DNA from: Parastagonospora avenae f. sp. tritici 18332-5
Taxonomy: Eukaryota > Ascomycota > Dothideomycetes > Pleosporales > Phaeosphaeriaceae
Direction: 5' to 3'
NCBI GenBank assembly: GCA_022559985.1
Contig: JAFJTR010000096.1
Location: 1 to 64,000, forward strand
DNA length: 64,000 bases
The notes beneath the pieces are model-generated. The model was not told the origin of the DNA. It worked only from the letters and a program-made list of their open reading frames with translations, and did no database searches. How positions within the stretch are numbered: position 1 is the stretch's first letter; every line of letters begins with the position of its first letter. A program made the position numbers and the translations under genes. This document shows, in pieces, positions 11,557 to 22,688 of the stretch.

Positions 11557-13826
11557 CTAGTGTACGTAGAGGCGGCTCCCCTCGACCTCCTGGCGAATCC
11601 AGGTCTGGTGGATATCGACGTGTTTCAGCTTAGTGCTAAGCTTGTCTTGCTCCTTTGTGACTATGCCCACAGTCTGTTCGTTGTCACACAAATTGGTAGG
11701 CGTCTGGTTGAGCTTCAAGGACAGTCCTTTAAACATGCGGCACCACTCCTTCATCTCTGAGCCAGCGAGTGATAGAGCAAGCAGCTCTGGTTCAGTTGTT
11801 GATTTTGTCACAGTGCGTTGAAGTGTCGACTTCCAGTCCACAGTCATGCCAAACAGCTGAAATACGTATCCTTGAGAGCTTCGGCGCATCTCAATCTCGC
11901 CAACAAAGGAGGTATTAGATGCTCCAAAGAAGATAGGATCGCGATAGTCTGATGGCGTTGTAAGGTACTCCTGGATCTCTGCTTCATCAACAGCTTGCGC
12001 TTGCAAAGCTCGATATTTCGTCTCAAGAACATAGCGCTACACCCTTCGAATAGACTCAACGTGTGCTTGGCCAGGATTGGTCAAATGCGACGCGTGAATG
12101 ACGTGATCGCAAGCCAGATCAGGTCGGGTATACTGCGTCAGGTAGGTAAGGTAGCCTACAAGCTCTTGGTAGGTCTTCGTCCGAGCTCTGTTTGGTTCCT
12201 CGAGGGACTGTTCCAGGTAGTTCACCAGCATAGGTACCTCTGAAGGGCGGCCAGTAGAGATAATATCATACTTAGCAGCAACCTTGTCAATGTAGGCGTC
12301 CTGTACCAAGTGAATCGTGCGTGCGTTGATGTCTCGAACGACGCGCATGCCCAAGAACCACTTGAGTTCTCCAAGGCATTTCAGGCTATAATACTCGTCG
12401 AGCTTCTTCTCAAAATCTCAGTGTAGATGTCTGTTTGATGGGTGGAAAGCCATGACGATATCGTCAACGTAGACGAACATGATCAACCAGCTGTTGACGT
12501 AGACGACGGAAATATTAGTATAGTCGTCAAGCCTAGAGACTTCAGTGTCTCTCTCAGGTCCTTGCACCATAGCAGTGGTGATAGCTTAAAGGGCTCTCAG
12601 TGCCTGTAATAGTTCTCCATCCTTCTTGAATCCAGCTAGTGTCTCAGCATAGAGCTTTCGGTTAAGTTTAGCATTAAAGGCGTTCGGGACGTCGTACTGA
12701 AGTAGCTCTAATCCGAATTGATTGGCTATTGCGATAAGTGCTCGAAATGTTTGGTCAGCTAGTCTAGCAGCGTAGGTGTCTCCGCCTGGCTGTTGTAGGT
12801 CGCCGCGGACGACAAGTCGTGCCTTGAACCGATAGAGGTGACTGTCCTCGTCGAAATTGTATGTGAATACCCACATCAGGGGTAGCACCTCTGCGTCAGC
12901 AGTCTCTGCTATTCGTGTCGTTTTAGCGAAGCAGCCTTTGCTCCAGATCTCGCGATACTCTTTCTGAGCAGCTTGTCGGAACTGCTCTCCAAACTGATGA
13001 GAGTTGAGCTCTTGGTATGATCTCGGAGCGCTCGGCACCTCTGTGCGGTGTATCTTCGTTTTCGGCTCATTCTTCAAGGCAGTTGAGAAAGCTCTTAAGG
13101 TAGTCGTCAACTGATCCTCCGTATGAGACAGCGTGAGAGTGCCATCTCTCTGGCGCCTGGAGATCAGCGTTTTGTCGTGTACGTCGTGGGCCTTCGATGA
13201 CGTTTTCCATGCTGAGATTGAGGTTTCGACGTCTTGGAGCGTTGTTCTCATGTCCATCAGGTATGTAGCCTTCGATCTGCGTAGCTGACAAATCTTGGGA
13301 TCCTTGCTCAATGTTGTATTGTTGTTCTTAAGCTAACTGCTCATCCAGAGCGCGTTGCTCTTGTTCTGAGGACAGAGAATTATCTCGTCTGTCTTGGAGT
13401 TTTTGAATTGAGGTTTCTGGAGTCGGCAATCCTGTGTTAGGCTGCTCCTTATCCTGTTCTGTCACCTCACCCCCCCATCTGAGACTCCATGAGCGTAGAT
13501 GCGTGCGTAGGCTGTCTTTGAAGACGTTGTCGAGTTGTGAAAAGGTCTTCAATTGCCATGTCGTCGGATTCGAACTCCTCAGGAAATGCTAGAAGCTCAA
13601 TAACCTCTCCAATCACTAATTCTTGAGCGTAGCCTTGCAAGCCTTCGTAGAATTTCGCAGGTTCAAAGACGACCTCTCGTTTGCGTATGACCTGATCCTT
13701 GGTAGGCAGCCAGATCCCGAAGATATTGTTAGAGTCGTAGCCAACCGGGTGGCCAATAAGCGCTCTCCGATTCGAGCTTGTCTCCGCGCTTAAGTGATCG
13801 GTTAAGGACGTACGCTCGATATCCAA
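11557..13826 (-). pseudogene. Copia pol remnant (reverse transcriptase and RNase H, integrase core lost)
   Basis: Read on the minus strand, the remnant opens with the segment that follows integrase (GYDSNNIFGIWLPTKDQVIR, 13.7 kb). The reverse transcriptase follows (VFTYNFDEDSHLYRFKARLV, then LLQYDVPNAFNAKL at 12.7 kb, and FVYVDDIVMAFHPSN at 12.45 kb). RNase H and the C-terminal part come last (QRTVTKSTTEPELLALSLAG and VGIVTKEQDKLSTKLKHVDI, 11.6-11.8 kb). At least four stops or frameshifts separate these blocks. The integrase HHCC and DDE core is absent. Confidence 0.8.
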
Positions 13827-13903
13827 TCGGACGCATGTGTTGAACCCTCGGCTTCATCTTCCATACGATCCTAAATCATATACCGTACAGTATTGGCTGT
13901 AGG

Positions 13904-14963
13904 TCATGTGGGACGGTTGCCATAGTCCATGGAAATGCTCCCTTCACTCTGTTGCCGCTTGACGCGCCACTTGTCGAGCGCCTTATTGATCTTGTCTCTC
14001 AAGCCGTTGTCGGCGGCCAGGGCGGCATCAAGCTTCTTTCGGCCAAGTATATTGGCGTAGGCCTTCGGCCTTCGTGGGTGCACTGTGTTGATCAACCAGC
14101 AGTCAAACCAGTAATGTTTTAGGCCACATAGGCATTGAGGCTTAGTCTTGTTGCCATCTTTGTTCTGCTGGTGAAGCTTTGTAACGTCGAGCTCCGCTGC
14201 CATTGAGCTGAGTCCTGTCGATAGCGGCCGCACACGCTTGAGGTAGGTAGTGAACTTGCTGACGTAGTCTTCCACGGACGGGATGGCAGTGCCAGCGTCC
14301 TCCAGGTCGATCAGGGCTCGCAGGCCTGACGTACCATACTCAGGATCGATAGTTCTACAGGCGACAAGGAAATCTTTCTGTGCCCCTTGATCCCATCGTC
14401 TCAGGAACCTCTGCAGAGATACACATGTTGGTGACCTCCACCCAGGAGCGTAGCCACTCCTCAACCTTCCTGCCGCGTGGCGGCGTCTGGAGGGCCTTGT
14501 ACCGTGCGATCAGATCGCGTTGCCGTGATGCATCGGACGGCGCAAGGTGCTTCTTGAGCGTCGTCAGTCGCTCGTATAGCGTGTCCTTGCTCTCGATCAG
14601 ATAAAGGTGCTTTGCAGCAATCGTCTTGCTGATCTCAGAGTTGAACTCAGCAAGGGCCTTCTTCTGACGCTTAAACTCAAGGTCCTTCCGCTCCCATCGG
14701 TCATATTCCCATTGATAAAGCTTCTGCTGTGCAGCAGTAAGGTGAGCGATTGACGTAGCGTCGTTGATGTGATCCGTAAGCCGAGGTTCCATTGGAGCCG
14801 TTAACGTAGCCAGGTCTGCTGCCTTCGTGGCAGGGTCCACGTACTGCCAGAGCTCATGCTTCTATGCAGTATTCTTTCGAATGAACAGCCACATGTGCCA
14901 GTCGTCGGCTCGATCGAGGACGACCGTCACTCGGGCAACTGCAGGGTTTGACTCAGTAATCAT
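13904..14963 (-). pseudogene. Copia gag remnant
   Basis: The first in-frame ATG (14963) is followed by DDWHMWLFIRKNTA, a typical Copia gag beginning, then an in-frame TAG near 14870. The frame then continues through a helical segment (to about 14420) and shifts by one register into a second frame that ends at 13904. The second part holds a zinc knuckle of the form C-x-C-x3-H-x4-C (CLCGLKHYWFDC). Stop plus frameshift make this a pseudogene. Confidence 0.75.
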
Positions 14964-14974
14964 TGTCGATGATA

Positions 14975-15095
14975 TATCAGTGGTTGGCGGCTCCGCACAG
15001 TACGATCAATCGTGGTCTCGATCATGGGTACATATCTATCAGTGGGTTGGCGCCTCCATACAGTATGATCAATTGTTGATCTCGATCGTAGGTGC
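14975..15095. repeat. Tandem duplication in the Copia leader
   Basis: Two copies of about 59 bp lie head to tail (about 14975-15033 and 15034-15093). Both contain ATCAGTGGGTTGGCGCCTCC-like, CAGTATGATCAATTG-like and CTCGATCGTAGGT-like blocks, diverged by several substitutions. They lie between the 5' LTR and gag. Confidence 0.7.
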
Positions 15096-15154
15096 CAATC
15101 AGTCGTAGTGAGTAAGCGAGCTATTTAGTCGCAATCTAGGCTCACAACTGTCGC

Positions 15155-15339
15155 CGCAGAACGTAATTTCATGTATTCTGCTATCGTGTTGTGTTGTTCA
15201 TGCTCCGCTCTCGACGAGGTAGCAGCAGGTTCTATTTACATGACGTATCCGTTATACAGCTGAAGTAAGTGGTGCTCAGTAAAGTGAGGAGGCAGCACCA
15301 GACCACCAACACGTGATCTGCTTCTCCTCATAACCGTCA
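15155..15339 (-). repeat. Copia 5' LTR (right end)
   Basis: This is the partner of the left LTR and ends at ATAACCGTCA (15339). The inner boundary is uncertain, because similarity to the left copy fades near 15155. A primer-binding site could not be assigned with confidence. Confidence 0.65.
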
Positions 15340-15349
15340 AAGAAAACGT

Positions 15350-16470
15350 ACTTTTGTAAATCAGTGAGAAAAGCGAGGGCGCAGATATTGGGCTGTATTG
15401 GTATGTATTTTGGACAGGAGCAGGCATGGTAACGCTTTCCATTTCTTTTATTTAGCCAGGACGCTTATGGAATTCTTGAAGCCGGGTTTTTGAAGAACGA
15501 AGAGGCTTCCTCAAGGTGCGATGCCGTCAAAAGGGCAGAGAAGACGTGCTTTTCTGTAGGAAGGCGAGGCTGCAGTTATCGAATTGGATTGATGTGTATT
15601 TCAGAGAGGAGCAGACATTCATCCAGTTCTGCACAATTTCTAGCCCGCTTAATCATCAGGATGTCAAATTGTCGTTTTGGAGGATTGACAGGAGGCGTGA
15701 TTGTAGAGTGGAAACTGAGGAAGAGGGAAGATGCGCTTTTATACCCAAGTGCGTAAAGCAGGCACAGACATTCAGCTTTACCTAAGGGTCTTTGAGAGGG
15801 AGCAGACATATGAATGGGTCCATATCGATTTCAGCTCCGCTCGCTCATCCACTCCACGCCCCCAAATTTTTCGAGAAATATGCGGCATGTTGAGTCTTGA
15901 CGTGGTATCTCTGACAGGTCAGAAAAAGAATATTTTGGTAGAAAGAAGCGAAGGCACAGACATCGTGCGATAGCGTTGCTTCTGAGAGCAGCAGACATTC
16001 AGCAGATCCAGCGGTCTTTTGGAGAAGAGCGGATATGCGTGGCGAAGCTTCGTGTGTCTGGTTACTTCGCACATGATCTCCTCAATCAGTGCTTTTAGAG
16101 AAAGAAGCTACATATGTAGAGTGATAGAGGAGTTAGAAGAGAAGGAAGACGTGCTTTTATATCAGATAGCCAATGTGCAGGCACATTTATCGGATATTTG
16201 AAAGTTTTGGTCAAGGGCAGACATAAACCCAAATCTTGTAATTTGGATATCTGGTCGCACATGATGTCTTCGGGATCGGCTTTCAGAGCAAGAAGAGTTT
16301 TTTGTGATGAGGATGGCGATTGAGAGGAGAATGATGTGCTTATACGTGGGCGAGCGAGCGCGCGGACATGATGTGCCATTCGAAAGGGTTTTGGACAGGG
16401 AACAAACATGAAATTGAGCAATTTGGCCCAATACTCATGTAGGGACAGTCGGATTACTTTGGAAAATTAA
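15350..16470. repeat. Degenerate direct repeats, right array
   Basis: At least five diverged units can be seen, each with a GAAGACGTGCTTTTATA-like block (near 15541, 15730, 15930, 16140 and 16330) followed by a GGCACAGACAT-like block and a TTTTGGACAGGGAGCAGACAT-like block. The spacing is roughly 190-210 bp. They resemble the left array on the far side of the Copia element. All open frames in this stretch appear incidental. Confidence 0.6.
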
Positions 16471-16859
16471 GCTGAAGAGATGAGGATAAGGAAGAATAGA
16501 AAGCCGCCGCACTCAAAAGTCTTATATACCACAACATCACATCGGCATCACATGCTCTTTTCATCGTACATCAATGCAAATATATTACATCAGCCTGCCT
16601 GAGCTCAGCTTTGCAAATGTGTTGAAAATACTTCTACATGCCATCCATGATCCCAGCACTAAGAATGAAAGACGCCTTCCAATGCTGATCAAACGCTACG
16701 TGCTCTAAAGATCTGCGCGCACTCGCCTCGTTTTGCTCGCGCGGTACCTGTACCCAACGCCGTACGTACGTGGAAATGTGAAGGAGAGAAGGCCTTGCTG
16801 TAGTATTGACACGAAGATGGGGGTGGTCGAATGGTAGTCTGACGGATCGTTCGTGAGGC

Positions 16860-19046
16860 TTAGAATGGGAAGCCACCGGGAGGTCCTTGGCCTCGTCGTT
16901 GGCCGCCGGGCATGCCGCCCATACCGCCAAAGGGACTGCCACCGCCGCCGCCGGCGAAGTGGAAGCCTCCTCCGCCGCCTCGGCCACCGCCGCCCATGCC
17001 TCCCATGCCGCCGCCGAACATTTGCATTACTGAAATGTATGTTAGCAAAGCTCTGTCCAATGACAATATTTAGGCACTCACAGATCTCGGGATCAATACC
17101 GCCAGCACCACCGAAGCCGCCGCCGCCACCTCCTCCACCAAACATGTCTGATGGATCGACGAGATCCTCGCCAGAGTCGTACCGTGCACGCTTCTGTGGA
17201 TCGCTCAGCGTCTCGTGTGCTTCTTGGATCTCCTTGAATCTGTCTGCCGCGTCTTCGTCGCCAGGGTTCTTGTCGGGGTGATGGACAATGGCCAGTTTCC
17301 GGTATGCCTTCTTGACCTCCGTTTCGGTGCAGTCCTTCTCGAGCCCGAGGATCTTGTAGTAGTCCTTCCGCTTGCTCTTCTTCAGCTCCAGCTCGGCGTC
17401 CCGGATCTCCTTGGCGAGACCAGGCTCGGACGGGTTGGCTTCGTACATGGCCTTGAGTTCCCGCACAGCCTCCTCCCAGTTGCCAGACTCTCCCAGAGCC
17501 TTTGCCCTAGTCTTCCGCGCCTTGGTGTAGCTGGGGTCGAGCTCGAGCGCCTTGTCACAGTCCGCAACTGCGGCCTTCCATTGCTTTAACCGCGAGTTGC
17601 AGAGCGCACGGTTCTGCAGGATCTTGGAGTTTGTGTTCTTGTTCAGCGGGTCGACAGCGAGCGCCTCGGTGTAGGTGTTGACGGCCTCCTGGTACCTGCC
17701 GGCCTTGAAGGATGCATTGCCCTCCGACTTCATGCGCTCCAGCTTCTGCACCATCCGCAGGTACTTGACGGCAGCCTTGAAGTCGGGATCGCAGCTCAGC
17801 GCCTGCCTAAAGTGCTGCAGCGCCTTGTCGTTCTCGCCCTGGGCGTAGAGAATGCGGCCGCGGAGGACGAGCGCATCGGGGTCCTGGTTGTTGTTCCGCA
17901 GAATAGACATGACCACGTTCTGGGCTTCACCCAGAGCATTTGGGTTGCCCATCTTCAAGTGTGCTTCGCCCCGCATGAGCTGCCATTTCCGCGGCTTGTC
18001 GACGCCAATGCCGAGCCCCTTCTCAGCCTCGTTCAGGGCGTATATGACCATTGAGCCGGAGCCGTTCTCCTTGCGTGACGTCTCTTCGGCCGTCCGCAGG
18101 TGCTTCTGCATGCTCAGTGCGGGCTGCATGTCCTTGGCCGTGGCATTGATCTGGTTGTAGACCTGCACAGCCTCGTCTGGGCGCCCCAGGCTCGTGTACA
18201 CACGGCCTAACCGCAGCAGAATTTTCATGTTGTCTGGGTCGAGCTCGTCGGCCATCTTGCAGTCCTCCAGCGCCTCGTAGAAGCGGTTCGCGGATATGTA
18301 GGCGGCCGCGCGGTTCGAGTAGTAGGTGGCATTGTTGGGGTCGGCCTCGATTGCTGCACTCTCATTAGCCCGGGTTCGACCTTGTGCGTGGTGGTGCAGT
18401 GCACGCGGCCCACACGACAGTAGCACAACGCACCTCTCGAGTATTCCTTGATGGCCGCGGGGTAGTCCTTGATCTTGAAGAACTTGTTGCCCGCAGCCTT
18501 GTATTCCTCGGCATCGATTGTGGGAATCTCCGCGGGCGGGGTTGCTGCAGCCTCGGGCGTGGCTGCGTAGTTTGTGCCCTGCGGCGGCGGGCTCGTGGTG
18601 TATCTGTGCGGAGGGGGAGCTGGGCGGCTGTCGTCGTGGGCGTTGCCGTTGCCGTTCACGCCGTTTTGCTTGGGGGCCTGTGCAGCCGCCGGGCTCGATG
18701 GTGCGGGCGCGGGCGACGACGAGGCGTCCCGGTCAATGTCCATGGGCTGCGGCGAGGGCTGGTCGGCCATCTGGGACATGGCTGAGAAGCGTTTCCGCTG
18801 CTCGGGCGGGAGATTTAGCGGGTGGGAGTCGTCGTCGTACTTGGACGAACGGCGGGACGAGTAAGAGCTGGAGCGGCGGCTGCTAGTGCGCTCCCTGTCC
18901 TTCACCCGCGAGTGCGAGGTTTTGTCGGGCGACGAGGGAGGGGTGCCCGGATTGCTGCTGCTCGCTGGCTTCGGGGGCGCAAGATTAGGGACCGTGTGGC
19001 TTTTGGACTTCTTGGACGACTTTGTGAAGAGAGAGGGAAGAACCAT
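16860..19046 (-). CDS. TPR and J-domain co-chaperone (DNAJC7/TPR2-like)
   Basis: Three exons (19046-18434, 18353-17082, 17029-16860) encode 684 residues. After a Ser/Pro-rich disordered N-terminus of about 180 residues comes a series of tetratricopeptide repeats (for example AAGNKFFKIKDYPAAIKEYS and ALCNSRLKQWKAAVADCDKA). A J domain runs from about 534 to 600 with the essential HPD at about 563-565 (HHPDKNPGD). Two Gly-rich stretches finish the protein. TPRs bind Hsp70 or Hsp90 tails and the HPD loop stimulates Hsp70 ATPase, so the protein probably passes clients between the two chaperones in the cytosol. The N-terminal extension is longer than in animal DNAJC7. The gene stands divergently to the Yippee gene. 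Confidence 0.93.
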
Positions 19047-20420
19047 GGAGGCGGTCCAAAGGATAGCGGCCTACTGTGTAACGGAATTTGGTTCGCTGCA
19101 GCAACTTTTGGTTGAGGGTCGGCACCAGACAAAAAGTTAAGCTGCCCTAAAAATGTTGCTAGAAGCTTCTATGAGCGAGGGTACGCCCGCTAATGAAGTG
19201 CCACAGAGTCAAGCCGCAGCCGACGTGCAGGCCCGCAGGGGAAGGCTGGGGCCCAGATAGTCAGACGTCGCCAAACGCCAATCACGAATGTACCTCTGGG
19301 CTATCATGGCTGCATTGGTGCAGATGGTTCTGATATCTGGAGTAAATCCGCTCTGGCGCCTGCATTTCCCCTCGAGAAGACTGTTGATGCCATCCATTGG
19401 CTCTGATACATGAACAATCGTCCGCCCGGAGAACTGAATCCTCCCCGACTCATTAATTTCAATCACGGAGGTTGGGATCTGCAACGTCAACAGATCGCCA
19501 ATAACAACATGCACGACCAGCACAGCCTGCTCACTGCCAACGCTCATCGTCAGCTTTGTGTGTGTTGTTCTTCTTAGCAACCAGCCTCTTCTTTGTGTGC
19601 CAATCCAAAACGGCCTCGTTTGCGGCTGCAGGACAACGCATGCCTAGCTGCAGTAGAGGTTTACCACTGCAGTCTGATAATCATAAATATGCATTGCGAT
19701 CAGTCGAGATGCTGCCGCTGGAGTTAATTCTGTAAAGGGGTGGCTGGACGTTGAGTTTGATAGACATTTTGATGTGACATGGACAGATGAATTACCGAAT
19801 GCAGCAGTGCGCGTTGTGTTTGACCAATCACAGCGGCGCTTGCATCAGACTGCTGCAACTTCGCAACGTCGAGCGGATAAATGTTTCAGAGAGTCCGCTT
19901 CATGCCCGCCTCAAAGGAGAAATGCATACCGGAAGAAACAACTTTTTGATCAATATTGGTCAGCAGGCTCCTGCTTACACGGTCAGCTGCACAGCGATTG
20001 ACATAGCTCAAGGCAATCAAGACGTCTAAACCTCATGCATATATTCAAGATTGGTTTTCCTTGGTGAAGGGATGCTGGCGGACGGTTAGTCAGGTACCCC
20101 TCGTCGTCATTGCCGCAATCGTGTTGGCTCGTGCTCGCGGTCCTCTCCAGGCTCCTGCAACCCCAGCTTAAGCTCCCATCGACCTTGACGCCGTATCGGA
20201 TTAGCCGGAGAGCGTAGACATTGCGCGACGGCGTGCACCACCACCTCCGTTTTGCGACACTTCACGTGATACGTCATCTCACCGTTTGATCAGCACCATC
20301 TTGTAACCAGCGACACTTCGCACCTCGCACGCCCACAGCAGCAACACCCTTCCGTGAAGTCCTTCAGAACGTCGCATCACCTGCAGCATACATATCCTGC
20401 ATCGGTTTCCCACAGCGAAA
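19047..20420. promoter_or_regulatory. Divergent intergenic region between the J-domain and Yippee genes
   Basis: About 1.4 kb separate two start codons that face away from each other, so both promoters must lie here. A 123-codon minus-strand frame at 19209-19580 has no recognisable domain and no clear codon bias, so I did not call it. Confidence 0.45.
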
Positions 20421-20807
20421 ATGGGCCTCTCGTACAACATCTACCTGAACTCGTCCAAGATCTACGGATGCAAGAACTGCAAGACACATTTGTCCAACCA
20501 CGATGACATTATCAGCAGGGTTAGTCCTGATCATACCGCTACATCTCCTCTACTTCAATACTGACCACAATAGAACTTCCGCGGTCAGCACGGCAAAGCG
20601 TACCTGTTCGACAACGTCGTCAACGTCACCGAGTCGGAGCCCAACGAGCGCAACATGACGACCGGTCGCCACATCGTGCGCGATATCCACTGCAGGCAGT
20701 GCAAAGAGACCGTCGGCTGGAAGTACGACAAAGCCTATGAGGCGAGCGAGAAGTACAAGGAGGGCAAGTTCATCCTGGAGGGTGAGCTGCTCTGCACCGT
20801 GTCATGA
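20421..20807 (+). CDS. Yippee-family zinc-binding protein
   Basis: Two exons (20421-20519 and 20574-20807) encode 110 residues, the usual size of Yippee proteins. The family zinc site is visible as two CxxC pairs, C17/C20 in YGCKNCKTH and C73/C76 in DIHCRQCKET. Family blocks also include FRGQHGKAYLFDNVVN, GWKYDKAYE and KYKEGKFILE. Members are small conserved eukaryotic proteins with roles suggested in cell proliferation and ubiquitin-ligase complexes; the yeast homologue is MOH1. The C-terminal LLCTVS is slightly unusual, and a GGTGAG just upstream could be a weak alternative donor, but the simple reading needs no further exon. Confidence 0.93.
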
Positions 20808-21467
20808 GCGCAGCATCATGTTGGGCATGGGATGGACAATTTGAATATGCATTTAGATGGCGCAATCATGGATTGTACACAGCACGGGTAGGGACGGCAC
20901 ACCTTTCACGATTTATGGGACGGTAGGGCGTACAGGCAGGGCGTCGGCTTCGGAACTGCTTCGGTACGTTGGGATCAGGGTTTCTTCACCTCTTACGATC
21001 ACTCTTCGCCGCATCACGGGATCTCGGGCTTCAGTATGGCCTAATGAATTCATGACATCAGGCTTGATGCATGTGAAGGTTGCAGGGAGATGACTTCGCA
21101 CAAGTGCGGGATTTGCTGCAACCACTTTCCGACATGGGACAATACTGACTCCATTGTCCAGGATTTGCATATTTTGTATGATTATCATTATTGGACTTTT
21201 GAAATGCTACGATATCGGCATGTAGCCTACTTGGTTCCGGTGGTGATGACACTTTACCTACCCCGCCCACACGAGCCTCGGCGGGGCAAGCTTCCTCAGA
21301 GCTTCATGGAGCTCTGCCGTAAATCGGGCTTGTGTCGTCAGATGTCGGACCTAAAGTAGCTTCTGGTCTCCACTACATCATTCCATCACACATCTCTTTT
21401 TTCAGTAAACTTTTGACATTGAGCTCTGACCAGACAATCTCAGGTTATCTGCACTAACACAAACACC
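20808..21467. other. Intergenic region between the Yippee and alcohol dehydrogenase genes
   Basis: About 660 bp hold the 3' flank of the Yippee gene and the promoter of the dehydrogenase gene. No gene or repeat was recognised. Confidence 0.4.
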
Positions 21468-22688
21468 ATGAGCAAAACCACAATGAAGGCAGTGGTCTTC
21501 AAAGGCCCAGGCAAAGTCGTCATTGAAGACCGCCCTATCCCGAAGATCAAGGACCAGACTGACATTATTGTCAAAGTTGACAAGGTATCATCAACCGTGC
21601 GTCATTCAAGTTCAGAAGCTGACTCGTCGTAGACTGCTTTATGTGGAAGGTACGCTTGAACCCGCATCCAAAGCAATGAAGATTGTCTAAACATATATGT
21701 ACAGCGAACTTCATGTATTCCGTGGTCACCAGCCTTCTGGCACCGACTTCATCATGGGCCACGAGTTCACCGGCCACGTCCATGAAGTCGGATCGTCTGT
21801 CAAGACTCTGAAAGTTGGAGACCACGTTGTTTCGCCTTTCACAACGGCCTGCGGAGAATGCTTCTACTGCACCCGTGGGTTCTCATCCAGATGTGAGAAA
21901 GTGCAGCTGTTCGGCAGTGTGCCACTCGACGGTGGCCAGGCCGAGTTTGTACGAGTCCCCCTTGCAGACTCGACAGCAGTGAAAGCACCTCCTGGTATCA
22001 AAGATGAAGCCCTAGTATTGATGGCGGATATCTTCCCTACTGGTACTGAATTTCCTCACTCCAAGTACAAATCACATGACTAATCATTCCAGGCATGTTC
22101 GCCGCCAAGAATGGATTCCGCCAATCTACTCCCGAAGAAACCAAGGACGCAGTCGTGGTGTTGATCGGATGCGGCCCCGTCGCTCTCTGCGCCCTCGTCA
22201 ACCTCCTCGACATTGGTCCGAAGCACGTCCTCGCAGTCGACTCAGTACCCTCGCGCCTCGAGCTTGCAAAGTCGCTCGGCGCAGAGCCATGGAACTTCCA
22301 AACCGACCGCGCCGGACTCGATGCACGCGTCAAGGAACTCACTAACGGCCGAGGCGCAGATGTCATCGTCGAAGTCGTTGGTTTGAGCCCCGCGTTGCGC
22401 ATGGGCTATGAGCTCGTCAGGCCATGGGGTGTGATTAGCAGTGTGGGCGTGCACAATGGCGAGATCCCATGGACTGGAAACGAGGGGTATGGAAAGAACA
22501 TTAGGGTGCAGATGGGCAGGTGTCCTGTGAGGAGTGTGTTTGAAGAGGCGCTGGAGAGCTTGAAGAGACATCAGGATAAGCTAGGGTTCATGGCTGACAA
22601 GATCATGCCGTTGAGCCAGGCGGTGGAAGGGTATGACATATTCGACAAGATGAAGGTGCAGAAAGTTGTGTTCGAGGCACAGAAGTAG
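21468..22688 (+). CDS. Zinc-dependent alcohol dehydrogenase (MDR superfamily)
   Basis: Four exons (21468-21584, 21633-21649, 21705-22042, 22093-22688) give 355 residues. The second exon is only 17 nt long and carries the catalytic zinc ligand. Ligand candidates are C43 in ALCGSELH and H64-E65 in GHEF. The structural zinc site is complete: C94, C97, C100 and C108 in CGECFYCTRGFSSRC. The nucleotide-binding fold shows LIGCGPVALCAL and, at the end of the next strand, AVDSVPSRLELAKSLGA. It belongs to the GroES-like, formaldehyde or threonine dehydrogenase side of the family rather than classical yeast ADH. It is probably a cytosolic NAD(P)-dependent oxidoreductase; its substrate cannot be read from sequence. 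Confidence 0.92.

Larger units (their letters stand above)
11195..15339 (-). mobile_element. Decayed Ty1/Copia-type LTR retrotransposon
   Basis: Related terminal sequences (11195-11377 and 15155-15339) bracket a minus-strand gag-pol region. Gag with a zinc knuckle, reverse transcriptase with YVDD, and RNase H of the Copia order are all recognisable. The Copia clade is assigned because the linker normally found after integrase precedes the reverse transcriptase. The protease and the integrase core are missing: only about 80 bp separate the end of gag from the post-integrase segment. Several stops and frameshifts interrupt the rest, and the two LTRs differ at many positions, so the copy is old and cannot move on its own. 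No convincing target-site duplication was found. Confidence 0.85.

Noticed and set aside
11195..15339. Repeat-induced point mutation (RIP) as the cause of Copia decay
   Set aside because: The element is not strikingly AT-rich and its stops are few; frameshifts and a deletion explain the damage better. A RIP index was not calculated.
19209..19580. 123-codon minus-strand frame between the J-domain and Yippee genes
   Set aside because: No domain, no codon bias like its neighbours, no splice partners, and it lies in a divergent promoter region.
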